The translations under genes were made by a program, and so were the position numbers. From Lumbricus terrestris (taxonomy: Eukaryota; Annelida; Clitellata; Crassiclitellata; Lumbricidae), in contig OX457037.1 in the NCBI GenBank assembly GCA_949752735.1, positions 16,907,295 through 16,971,294 of the forward strand: DNA of 64,000 nucleotides. Direction: 5' to 3'. The notes below the pieces were generated by a model. It searched no databases and was not told the origin of the DNA. It saw only the letters and a program-made list of their open reading frames with translations. Position 1 is the stretch's first letter. Every line of letters starts with the position of its first letter. Below are positions 1-10,098 of the stretch, piece by piece.

Positions 1-99
1 TTATCAACAGAGCAATTGTTGAGAGCAACCGAAGACAGGAGAGGATGGAGAAGAACTGTCCAAAATGCGACCAACCCTCGTGTCGAGGATGGTTGAAGG
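1..99 (+). mobile_element. C-terminal tail of a non-LTR retrotransposon ORF (fragment)
   Basis: Frame 1 is open from base 1 to a TGA at 97-99. It encodes about 32 residues rich in Arg and Trp, containing RRGWRRTVQNATNPR. This resembles the last residues of endonuclease/reverse-transcriptase polyproteins of LINE-type elements in many invertebrates (recalled resemblance, not a search). The 5' part lies outside the window. A chance ORF cannot be excluded. Confidence 0.35.
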
Positions 100-533
100 C
101 AAGGCAAGGCATATGAAATATTTATTTAAAAGTATTTGCGTTTGAAAATTAATGCGTCTATTTCTGTTGTAGCAGTATTCCAACATGATCAATTTGATCA
201 AAACGCTAAACGTGCAAAACTCACCACATTTGATCCAACAGCGGTAAGCGCAAGTCCAGAATCTTTTATGGAACTTTATCCATAATTTTTTTCTTCCATA
301 GGCACACCGCTATTTTGCATATCGAGATTTTCTAAGCTTTCGCTTATTTTAAGTTATCTTGATCTGTTAAGTTGATTCTCAAAATGTGTCATCTATAGAC
401 ATATTTGTGTTAGTGAGGGGCTGACAGCTCGGTTTAACTGTTTGTATACTGCATTCATTAGTGTACGAAGGAGCTATAAGGTGTGCAAACATGTGGGTTA
501 TCTTTTAAATATATATTAGTCTTGTATTTTTAG

Positions 534-2274
534 CTGAACGATTTACCGACGGGGCTAATGCAACGTATCCTCATCAAAGTCATAGCTATGGAAGTGAACG
601 CTATGAAGCTGGCGAGATGTGTGTGGAGTGAAAAAGCTGATCTGGTTGTGAGCAGGCTGAGATCTGTATGCCCGCAATGGTGTGGCATCCTAACGACCAA
701 CTCGTTTCGAAACGAACTCCTCAAGACTCTGGAGGGCACTGGTTAGTAGATACAGTAAACAGAGTCAACCTCGTTTCAAACGTATCGAATAGACGATCAA
801 AAACTAGAATCACAGTAAATTAGTAAGTTTCCTTGATCCTAAATATAGTGTGATGTTTTAGCGGTTCATCATAGGTCTATCGTCTATACATACATTGGCC
901 GATATTAGGACGGGATATCAGACCAATCCTTTCCCACAAGATCCTCCCAGTGACAGCGTTCGACGAGTGAATTCGAAGGTGGTGGGGGGGGGGGAGGAGA
1001 ACCGAAATATTTGAATCGACGATCTCTCGACAGATAAATTAGTTCGGGAACGAGCAAAGTATGTAGGTCTATACGAGTAATGTCCCTTGCGCAACTCTTG
1101 ATAAAGCAAATCCAACGAAGGCCTACTTGAATATCATCTTCGTTTTGCAAATGCTGCATATAAATTCGAAACACTACTCAGAGGCGCTCCCGACTACAGC
1201 GTGGACACTGTATCGGAGTTTCACGCCGAAGCGCACGTACAATTGCAAGTGAAGGACTTGCTAAAGGTTCATAAAATTGATGTCTGAGTATAATTGTATT
1301 TGACAATAATTGTCAAGAAAGAATTATTCTTTCTCAACTTTCAGAAAAATTCTTTCAACGCGTGTCTTCATTTGCCGTAATTTTATAACTGAGTAAGTTT
1401 AGTATCGTAGTATCCTAGCTAGTATTCTACTATTTTAGCTCTGGAGTCGATTCGTGTTGAAGTCTTGTGTCAGTCCCCGCTCCCGTTTCGTGTCTACCGT
1501 ATGGCTGTAATGAACGATACCATCTATCTTCATTGCAAGTCAAGGGCGATGAACGAATGGGTTATTACTGTCTACGACCGCAACAATCTCGCCGAGGTGG
1601 AAGATGTCATACCGCTGCCAGGAATGCGTACGAGTTGCATAGCGGCCTGCAGCGTATCAAACTGCCTGTACTTACTGAACGCAGGCAAGAATCTTCGCAT
1701 TTCAGTCTTGCGACTAGCGAAGAACGATAAACAGGAGTATGATCTTTCAATATTGTTCAGTGAGGTGTTTTTGACCGACCCTGATCTATCTACAACCCCC
1801 AACGGTTGCTTGGTCCTCTCAAGACCGGGTCTGGGCATTGTATTCATATACAACCCGAACGGTTCACTGCAGCATGTTATGTGGCTGCCCCCGGATCTCG
1901 CTGACTTCCACAACCTGATTCCGAAATCGAACGGAACATTTGTCATGGTTTCCAGTCGAAACATGGTAAAGACCAACATATCGGAGATCGACGTGAACGG
2001 CACAATCACACGCCAGTCGAGATTTAGAACATATAAACGTATCAGCCATACAGACATCAATGGACGAGTGATGCTGATCGACCGTGGGCGATTGGAGCTT
2101 TTGGATGCTGAGCTCAATCTCTTGGATTTTACTGGCCAGCAGCAAGATGGAAGCCAGTTCATTTCCCCGAATAGTTTGCAGTACAATAGGGAGAGGAACG
2201 AGGTGGTAACTATCGTGTGTGATAAGCATTCTCAGAATGGTCTTTTAACTATCTTCCGTCTAAGAGAGGAATGA
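534..2274 (+). CDS. F-box-like / beta-propeller-like protein, two exons seen (534-741, 1439-2274), 5' end not found
   Basis: Exon 1 follows an acceptor ending TTTTTAG and ends at a GTTAGT donor with one base left over. Exon 2 follows CTATTTTAG and starts with the two bases that complete the codon, so the frame continues to TGA at 2272-2274. Exon 1 (69 codons) has an F-box-like pattern: LNDLPTGLMQRIL near its start and LRSVCPQWCGIL about 45 residues later. F-box proteins recruit substrates to SCF ubiquitin ligases. Exon 2 (about 278 codons) has repeated short strand/turn segments with hydrophobic and Asp/Asn/Gly positions, as in NHL or other beta-propeller domains; no single family was recognised. 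Such F-box plus propeller proteins usually act as substrate receptors (inference). The first ATG in exon 1 is at 558, which would truncate the F-box, so an upstream first exon is likely. The intron holds a retroelement fragment. Confidence 0.6.
1165..1260. repeat. Dispersed retroelement 3'-end fragment in F-box gene intron
   Basis: The run around CTACTCAGAGGCGCTCCCGA followed by a CTGTATCGGAGTTTCACGCC segment recurs at 21405-21485. The first part also recurs at 23195-23225 and 26550-26580. At 23170-23225 it is the 3' end of a LINE, so these are short LINE or SINE ends. Confidence 0.6.
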
Positions 2275-2999
2275 ACAGTACGTGAAGACGTTGTAAGAAA
2301 GACTAGTGACAATTAATTTTTCGATATTTCGGTTCAATTGTTCTACACTAGTTGAATTTCCTGAGGTACCTGTTGTATTTGAATGTACATTGAAAAGTTA
2401 TTTATACAGTTTATTCGATTTGTGAACAATTAGGTCTACATTGTTAATATTTGTTTCATGCGGTTTTTTCTTGAAAGAGAGTCTACTCTTTCCTATTCTG
2501 ACATTATTTTGTTGTTAGAGCAGCTTTTTTGTTATACACGAACCAGATGATCAGTGTACCGCAGTACCGGACATAATTATATAAACAGCAGCACGAGCTT
2601 GATGATTTTTTAATTATTTACACCAAAGTATGAATTTAATCTTAATTATCTTTAACATCTGTGAGACACGGAACGATATTTGTCTCTTGTGTTATGCATC
2701 TTAATGAATTTTAAGAACCATCAATGGTAATTCAGAGCACTTCACGATGAACCGTTACAAAATAGTTACGAAAGCAGGTATGATATTGCAAAGGAACATT
2801 GACATAAAAGTGAGTTCGTCCTAGGTAAGCATCTTTCTTTGAATCTCTGAGACTACATGTATAGTTGTAGGCCTATACTGTATATATAGTCTACTTGACC
2901 AACATAATATATTATAGAGAATAGCGTCAACAGCTGTTGCCGTTGAAGTACCGGTAGTCGTTTTGTCACGATCATGTCGCCATCTGGGGAACACGCACG

Positions 3000-3036
<37 letters not shown>

Positions 3037-4011
3037 GTAGAAAGATTTCATTGGGTTATGGTGAAAGACCGTAATCGTAATCGTGATCGTCATCTCCAAA
3101 TTTCTAAGGCACCACTCGAAAACCAAGCGCGGGGCACCGGTTTATTCATGAGCGCTGCGTTGAGTTAGAAGGGTTGTCCGTAAGAGAAGTCCGTGGCGGT
3201 CCGGGTCGAGTCACCATAGGATCAGAGGAGCGGAACAGCTGCCAAGGTGGGTGTCGTCTGAGCTGGGAATTGAAGGGTGGAGGATCAGATGAGACAGGGT
3301 AAGAGTTCGTGAAAAGCATTGTCTTTAGTTTCGAATGAAAACCCGAGGTGTGATGGATAAAGGAGCTTGAGGAAGATGATGCTGTGTGATTAGTAATGAT
3401 GTGGATGAACTGAAAAAGGTCGGAATTCAGGAGGCAGATAATTATAATTCGTCCAAAGAGTAGACCACCTCGGACTGATTCAATGTTATGCCTTTATGCT
3501 TTCTTATGTAGTTTAAGGTATTCGTCCAAACAAGAGGTCTAGCATAACCTGCTTTGAAATTTTAACGCCCAGACCAAGGCCGCAGTCAGGATTTTGCTGA
3601 ATGGTGTGGTGGTGTTTACTCGACCGTGAGCAAGCGTATACAAGCAACTGAATCAGCTGACTATGGGGTGCGGAGAATCGTCGTGTGCTCTCACCGCGGA
3701 TCCTTGGCGGCCAATACATTACACAATGTATAGTAGCCTACATTTTTTAATTGTACCTTCCCAGACCTCAATTCGCAAATGGGGCAATGACATTGTTTGT
3801 AATAAGACAACGCAACATCGTCGTAATCTTTTAATTATACCGTACAATTATTTCACATAAACATAGGAACTTCAGAATTAAATTCCTCCTTAGCCTCTTT
3901 CTTTCATGTTAGCAAATGCATTGTTTCATTTTTACGTTATTTCATATCGGGAGTGTTCAAATACTTTCCGAAGCACCAAGGGCCGGATTAAGACATGTTC
4001 AACATGTGCGG
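2275..4011. other. Intergenic stretch with a (TTG)n microsatellite and a dispersed repeat copy
   Basis: No supportable gene. A (TTG)n tract of about 12 units lies at 3000-3036. Bases 3105-3170 are the reverse complement of a repeat also found at 35855-35905, 38020-38065 and 46315-46370 (core GTGAATAAGCTGGTGCC), probably a SINE or LINE tail family. The rest is AT-rich with no recognisable signal. Confidence 0.5.
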
Positions 4012-4744
4012 CCGAACAGTAAGGTGGAGTGAAAATTTTTTTTCTTGAATTTCAAAATGCCTGGGTGCGGGAAAGTTGCATTATGATCTAAGAAGTTCAT
4101 GTGAAAAATATTTTAAATTTATTCCTTTTTTAAGAGGTGCCCCAACGGCATCATAAATTTGCCATAATTTGTAAAAAAAAAATCGAATTTTTTTATTTTC
4201 TTAGTAAAGTTTGTGAACCACTTAACCACATTGCAAAGCAAGTTTTCAAATGATAATAATGCTTTTAAAGAGAATTCTTGTCCAAAATCATTTTATTGTC
4301 ACATTTAAGTGATTCCAGACTTGCCATAAAATCTACATTTAGGCCTACATAAGCCTATTTTGTCAAAATTTGTCTAATACTTAAATAATAAAAATAGGCC
4401 CTATCTTGCTATTTGGGCACTCTAAAATGCTTAATATGTGTAAAAGTATTCATACATTGTCAAGTGCTTTGGTCTATGATTTCAATTAAATGGGTTGTGA
4501 TTGAGATAAAATTAAAAATTCAAATAAAATGTCTAATAAAATCTAATGAACTTGTCGATAGCATGTTATATTGTTATGTAAAGCATGGTACCATCCAGAA
4601 ATGTTATGTAAAGCATGGTACCAGCGTAAAAACGCTCAGCAACAAGCATGGCGTCTGCTGTCTGGAAGTGTTGGCATTAACTCTCTTTAAAACACTACGT
4701 GTTTAGTGTTTACCTTAATTTTATGGCGACAAGTTGTAGTAGAA

Positions 4745-7063
4745 ATGAATGACATTAAGGCTAAAAGTCTTAGACCGAAAACAAGACAGTTGACAAGATG
4801 TCCCGTGTTTGGAGGTTCTTCCAATATGCCGGTAAATATGCTACCAACGTACAACACCGTGATGAAAGCATATTTATTTAAACGAAACGAACTAAAAGTT
4901 ACTCCGATTTCAAAGGAACCAATGTTTGCAGAAGTAGCAATCCCGATCGCACTGCAAATAGCAGGTTTGTGGTTGAAGTCTTCAATACCAATAATATCTC
5001 ATCAAAGGGTAGTAGAGAAGCTAAAACTCTATCATGACAAGTACAGAAACTTGCTCAAACCATACAAATCTCGGAAATACGACCAGAAATACATATCTAA
5101 ACTTGAAGAATTTGCGAAGCAATCTGAAACTCAATTATTCGATATTGCAGCTTGTAAATGTATGGAAATAAATAATTGCACTTGTGCAAAGGATAGAAAA
5201 GTTCCAATGGCAGAACGAAAATTTCTCATTGATCAAAGGAAAACAAGAGCAATGATGATTGGTGGTATTGATGTGAATATGACTAACTCTGTTAAAAGAA
5301 GAAAAGCAAGGAAACGCAAAGAAATAGAGAGGGCTACAACAGCCAAGTGTCTTAAACTTTCCGTCACTCACTCACAGCCGGGTAGTTTCAGTTATTTTGA
5401 CTCAGATATGCCAAATCACAAGAAATCAGATATGAAATTAAGTTCTTCAACAGGTAGTTTCACTGATATGTCAACAGTATTACACAACAAAGAATCAGAC
5501 GATGAACTGATTACAATTAACTCAAGAAAATGTAAAAGTGCACAAATGCGCTCGGATTTACCTACTTTGGCTCGTGAATGCGACAGACATGGAATTTCTG
5601 ATCGCTGTGCTGCTTCTCTTGCTACCGCAGTTTTACAGGATGTTGGTGTTGTGCACGACACAGACTTATCTATGGTGATCGATCGCAGCAAAGTTCGAAG
5701 AGAAAGATCAAAAGTTCGAAAACGTCTACAGTGCAATTCCGTAAAGCAACTATCTGGATTGTACTTCGATGGACGTAAAGATAGGACCAGAGTGCAAATG
5801 AAAAATGGCAAGAAATCGTATCTTAAAATAATTTCTCAAGAGCACATAACACTGGTACTTGAACCGAATTCACAATATCTGGGTCATGTCACTCCTGAGA
5901 GTGGATCAGCCAAAAATATTCACACAAGTATCAACAAGTTTCTGTTAGATAACGAAACAGCAACTAAAGATTTAGTTGCTATTGGTTGCGACGGAACCAA
6001 TGTCAATACTGGTGTAACTGGAGGGATGATACGTCTTTTGGAAATACAAATTGGTAGACCTTTGCATTGGTTTATTTGCATGTTGCATGCCAACGAATTG
6101 CCTCTGCGACATCTAATTCAAAGGCTGGATGGCGGAACACAGGGCCCAACACTATTTTCAGGAAACATAGGCAAGGCTCTTGGAAACTGTGAATCATTAC
6201 CTCTGGTACATTACAACGCAATTGAGTTCGAGAATTGCCCAGATATGGAAGGTATCGAATTAAGTACCGATCAGCAATATTTGTACAATATATGTAAAGC
6301 TGTATCATACGGAATTTGTTCACCAGATCTTGCCTTTCAAAAGCCAGGTCCTGTTTGCCACTCAAGGTGGTTGACAACAGCAAATAGAATTTTGAGATTG
6401 TATATAGCAACCGAATGTCCAAGTGAGAATCTTACAACGCTAGCCACGTTTATCATGAAAGTTTATGCACCAGTTTGGTTTCATATCAAGACGAAGTCAG
6501 CATGCACTGAAGGCTCTAAGCACTTGTGGAGGATGATAAAATATTCCAGATATCTGCCACAAAATTTACGAGACATTGTGGATGAAGTTATTCAAAGAAA
6601 TGGATATTTCGGGCATGCAGAAAATATATTGCTTGCAATGTTGACCGACGAAAGATCTCATATCCGTGAATTAGCATACAGAAGAATACTTGCAGCAAGA
6701 GTTGAAAATGAATTATCAACAAAAATCAGACAATTTCGAGTACCCTTACTCAACTTTAACTCTGAGGATTATACTGACCTAGTCGAATGGCAAACGATCG
6801 ATCGATATGAGCCACCTCTCATGAAGCATATTCCGGACAAGGATATTGCAAATTATGTAAAATCAAACAGTGTTGCAGAGGCACATAAAATTTCTCTGTT
6901 TCCATGCCACACCCAAGCGACAGAGCGATGCATACGTCTTGTTACAGAAGCTTCGGCAAAAGTCAGTGGTCAGACTGCAAGAGATGGATTTATTCGGGCA
7001 GGAATAGCATCAAGACAAATTATGAAAACGTTTAACACTAAATCAGAGTTTCACCTCTATTAG
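4745..7063 (+). CDS. Putative cut-and-paste transposase, unassigned superfamily (772 aa)
   Basis: The frame is open from a GTG at 4706; the first ATG, at 4745, is the likelier start. Residues below are numbered from the GTG. The N-terminal half is basic, with a Cys cluster CKCMEINNCTC at 150-160 and a Lys/Arg-rich stretch at 195-210 (DNA binding or nuclear localisation, inferred). The C-terminal half has YFDG (D355), IGCDGTNVNTG (D429), HWFICMLHANELPLRHL at 454-470, HSRWL at 552-556 and CHTQATERC (E740). D355, D429 and E740 could form the DDE triad of an RNase H-fold transposase; that assignment is inference. Uncharacterised proteins with these motifs are widespread in arthropods and cnidarians (recalled). 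The gene sits between the element's inverted repeats, so it is the mobility gene rather than a host gene. Confidence 0.75.
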   Translation: MNDIKAKSLRPKTRQLTRCPVFGGSSNMPVNMLPTYNTVMKAYLFKRNELKVTPISKEPMFAEVAIPIALQIAGLWLKSSIPIISHQRVVEKLKLYHDKYRNLLKPYKSRKYDQKYISKLEEFAKQSETQLFDIAACKCMEINNCTCAKDRKVPMAERKFLIDQRKTRAMMIGGIDVNMTNSVKRRKARKRKEIERATTAKCLKLSVTHSQPGSFSYFDSDMPNHKKSDMKLSSSTGSFTDMSTVLHNKESDDELITINSRKCKSAQMRSDLPTLARECDRHGISDRCAASLATAVLQDVGVVHDTDLSMVIDRSKVRRERSKVRKRLQCNSVKQLSGLYFDGRKDRTRVQMKNGKKSYLKIISQEHITLVLEPNSQYLGHVTPESGSAKNIHTSINKFLLDNETATKDLVAIGCDGTNVNTGVTGGMIRLLEIQIGRPLHWFICMLHANELPLRHLIQRLDGGTQGPTLFSGNIGKALGNCESLPLVHYNAIEFENCPDMEGIELSTDQQYLYNICKAVSYGICSPDLAFQKPGPVCHSRWLTTANRILRLYIATECPSENLTTLATFIMKVYAPVWFHIKTKSACTEGSKHLWRMIKYSRYLPQNLRDIVDEVIQRNGYFGHAENILLAMLTDERSHIRELAYRRILAARVENELSTKIRQFRVPLLNFNSEDYTDLVEWQTIDRYEPPLMKHIPDKDIANYVKSNSVAEAHKISLFPCHTQATERCIRLVTEASAKVSGQTARDGFIRAGIASRQIMKTFNTKSEFHLY

Positions 7064-7069
7064 AATAAA
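7064..7069 (+). promoter_or_regulatory. Polyadenylation signal AATAAA directly after the transposase stop
   Basis: AATAAA begins at the base after the TAG at 7061-7063. This would give an extremely short 3' UTR; seen in sequence, use is inferred. Confidence 0.45.
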
Positions 7070-7426
7070 CTGACAGAAACTTCTTAATGTAGGCCTGAAT
7101 GAAGGCGAATTTTGGAATATGGAATATGGTAGTTAATTAAAATATGGAATATGGTAGTTAATTCTATCATCATTAAACAGCATTGCAACAATTGGTTATT
7201 ATCTTAGGTTACCTATGGCCAAAAGTACATTTTCACGAAAAATTGCAAATTTTGTCAAAAATTTTCGATTTTCTTTGTAGTTGGGGCACCTCTTAACAAA
7301 GGAATTAGTTCAACATATTTTGCAAAACAACTAACCATATCAAAATGCAACTTTTGCACACCCAGGCATTTTTAATTTATGACATAAAATTTTTCACCAT
7401 TGTATTCACTCCACCTTACCGAACAG

Positions 7427-9067
7427 TGCCTCACACTTTGTGGCCCCACGGATGCAAAAGAAAAAGCTTAGATATTCTTAATTATAGCTATTGATGAGCA
7501 AAAATTGGATCAAATTGTTTGGCACAACTCATTTTTAAAATGTGCACAAGCAGCAAAACTTTTTGCGCATGTGTAGGCATACTGTGTACTGTGTAGCCTA
7601 TATAGGCTTATAATTATATATAATAGGCTAGGTCGCTATTGGGACTTCCATTATCAGGCTGATTCATCTCAATTACATATTAGCCAGAAATGATTGTAAG
7701 ACCTAGTTTTTGGCTTAGTAGAACACTGCTTCACCTGGCGGAAAGTCAAATGCTATGTGGCCCATTCGTTTCATTGCGTACACCGTATAGACCTCCTGTA
7801 CACATTCGCTCACTTTCAAATTGCTACTGGTGCTACTGCGAAAATATAGGCTACGTTTATTAGTTCGTAAAGTTGAACGTTTATCAAAATTTAAAAAAGT
7901 GTCATGTTCAATTCATCTTACAGACAGTCGTCATCATTATTTTGTGTAGGCCTAACTGGGGTACGTTATTATCTAAACATGAAGCGTTATGGCAATAGGT
8001 CTACTATTTTGATAAACTGGCCTATATAGCTTGCTGCAGAGAGACGTCTTGACATGCGATGAAAAGCATTTCTCTCATGACGTCACGCGTTTCTATTTAG
8101 GGCGACCTGCAAAAGTCAAAACTGACTTACAACGTGTAGGCATTGCTTGAAATTCCGTCGTTGAACACAACACTTTTATGATGTGTGCTATTGGCATTAT
8201 TACCATTATGCCTTATGAAGCTGGGACCTCACATGCAGTCCTACTGAACTCGGCTACCACATCTGTTAACCCGAGTCAACCGACCCTTGTTACTGTTCAA
8301 CGACACTGCCATATCAATGATGATCAGAGTCGCCCTCCTCCTTTATCCAGGCTTGGGACTGGCACTGCCAGAGTGCAAACAACCCTTTAAACACGGCCTT
8401 TTGAACACAGTGCACATTGTAAAGGAGTGTAGGGCTGTAGGCCTACAAAGCGAATTTGGAGCCAATCCAGCTTGTCGTTGGAATATTTCAAATTCAAAAA
8501 GTAGACAATTGTAGTCAATTTCTATATTGGATTATAGGCCTAGGTGCATACGTAAGTGCATAGGCCCATACTTATTATGCGTGCCTATTGTGCACATGTT
8601 CCAGCAGTAGCCCGAATATATGGCTCTCGGTCATAGTGCTCACCGCTGGGTCATTACATAGTCTTGGCTGAAGAGCCGAACAAATAAAGACATAATTTAT
8701 AGAAATACTGAAGGTATAATATATCTGGTGAGAATAGCATGAGCTATGAACCGCTTTGATGTCACTGTGCTGGCGTCAGAATGATTACTATGACGATATA
8801 TTACGACGATACATTATGACGATACATTGGGACGATATATTATGACGATGCATTATGACGATAGCCTACCTTATGACGACACGTTATGACGATACATTGG
8901 TACGAACTCAGTGCAGAGTTGATTGTTTGCGCTGCAAAAATAAACACACCCTATAAAATTTACGGCCTTCTGTGGCGCAGCTACCATGTGTGAAGTGTGT
9001 GCAAAGCACACGAGCCCACGACCCTCAGGGCCCACAGAGATTATTGTATTATTAATCTAACCTAATT
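7427..9067. other. Intergenic stretch with a 15-bp tandem repeat
   Basis: No supportable gene. At about 8788-8905 a degenerate repeat of roughly 15 bp (ATGACGATACATT type) occurs about seven times. Short open frames near 8178-8514 have no recognisable features. Confidence 0.5.
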
Positions 9068-9073
9068 AGTAAT

Positions 9074-9705
9074 AGTAGTGAAGGTAGGCGTCTACCACAG
9101 CCATTTTTCGGCGGGTATGGGTACGAATAATGGGCCAAAGTTCAAGGCCAAAGTTCAAGGCCAAAGTTCAAGGCCAAGGTCAAGGCCAAAGGTCAAAGTT
9201 CAAGGCCAAAGTTCAAGGCCAAGGTCAAGGCCAAAGGTCAAAGTTCAAGGCCAAAGCTCAAGGCCAAAGGTCGGGATCAGCTTAATTAGGTCATTTTAAT
9301 TAGGTCATCTTAATTAGGGCAATTAGATTACATAATTAGTTAATATTAATTATAACGTATTATATTAATTTGCATTAATTATAACATATTAATTATAACA
9401 ATTAGCGAATCCTAATTAGCAGCGCAACCCCCGCCCCGCCGGAAGTGCGTCACCGGAAGCGGCGCTGGGACTGGACATACACTAATTCTTATTTCCGGAT
9501 CTTCGCTGACGACTAATTACTTCGTGTGATATGACGATTAACGAATTTTTAATTACCAACGGTCGTCTTTGATCTAATATTTAATTGATTTTTAATGACC
9601 GACTGCCCCAGGAACGCAGCCTTTTATGACTAATGACTTTCTTTGATGAGCTGACTGATGACTTCTTTTATGATCAACGCTCGTCTTTGATGACTTCTTT
9701 TATGA
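9074..9705 (+). repeat. Left terminal inverted repeat (632 bp) of the Polinton-like element
   Basis: It mirrors 16356-16987 with no length difference. I saw one substitution (9479 A opposite 16582 C). It contains a tandem array at about 9132-9275 built from AAAGTTCAAGGCC and AAGGTCAAGGCC units, then an AT-rich TTAATTAGGTCA-type segment and a GC-rich block near 9420-9460. Confidence 0.92.
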
Positions 9706-9971
9706 TCAATGGACTTCTTTGATGATGGTGAGCGAGAATCTTATTACCCAGCACCCAGGCCATAATCTTGTTAGTGTATATAGCAATTTAAATAAGTATG
9801 AAAGAACGAACACAGTAGAGTTTAAATTTTTTTTCAACACAAATCTTTTTAATTAATATGCACGATTATGCAACAGCGTTCAACATTTATATTAGAGTTC
9901 GAATATTTACAACGCAACTAATATCCAGTTCAATACGATTGCAAAACGTCTTATATGATGATGCAAGGCCT

Positions 9972-9977
9972 TTTATT
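9972..9977 (-). promoter_or_regulatory. Candidate polyadenylation signal for the PolB gene
   Basis: AATAAA on the minus strand lies about 120 bp past the PolB stop codon and inside the element. Use is inferred. Confidence 0.4.
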
Positions 9978-10098
9978 TTACATAATTACAGCGTTCGTTG
10001 TGTTTTTCGCAGAGTCCAAGTCAAAAATCTACAGTGTTCGACAATTTTCGCATAGGACAATTAATCAAACTACAGATTTCAACAATTTCCATATATCT

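Larger units (their letters stand above)
4020..7418 (+). mobile_element. Complete DNA transposon with 8-bp target duplication and intact transposase-like gene
   Basis: The ends begin TAAGGTGGAGTGAA and close with the inverse. The inverted repeats are imperfect and reach about 130 bp inward, sharing the blocks ATGCCTGGGTG, AAGTTGCATT and AAGAGGTGCCCCAAC. The flanks carry an exact 8-bp direct repeat, CCGAACAG, at 4012-4019 and 7419-7426. One long ORF lies inside. An 8-bp duplication is known for the hAT, P, Merlin, Novosib and Zisupton superfamilies, but the termini do not match the usual hAT CA-G start. Superfamily is therefore left open. The intact ORF and exact duplication suggest a fairly recent insertion. 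Confidence 0.85.

Noticed and set aside
1572..2186. 204-codon minus-strand frame
   Set aside because: Antisense shadow of the F-box/propeller exon; no family features.
4413..4706. 97-codon frame upstream of the transposase
   Set aside because: AT-rich, no motifs, and holds a direct repeat of AAATGTTATGTAAAGCATGG type; likely the element's 5' leader.
9078..9299. 73-codon frame repeated identically at 16762-16983
   Set aside because: It lies wholly in the Polinton-like inverted repeats, starts with GTG, and is only the tandem TTCAAGGCC array read in frame.
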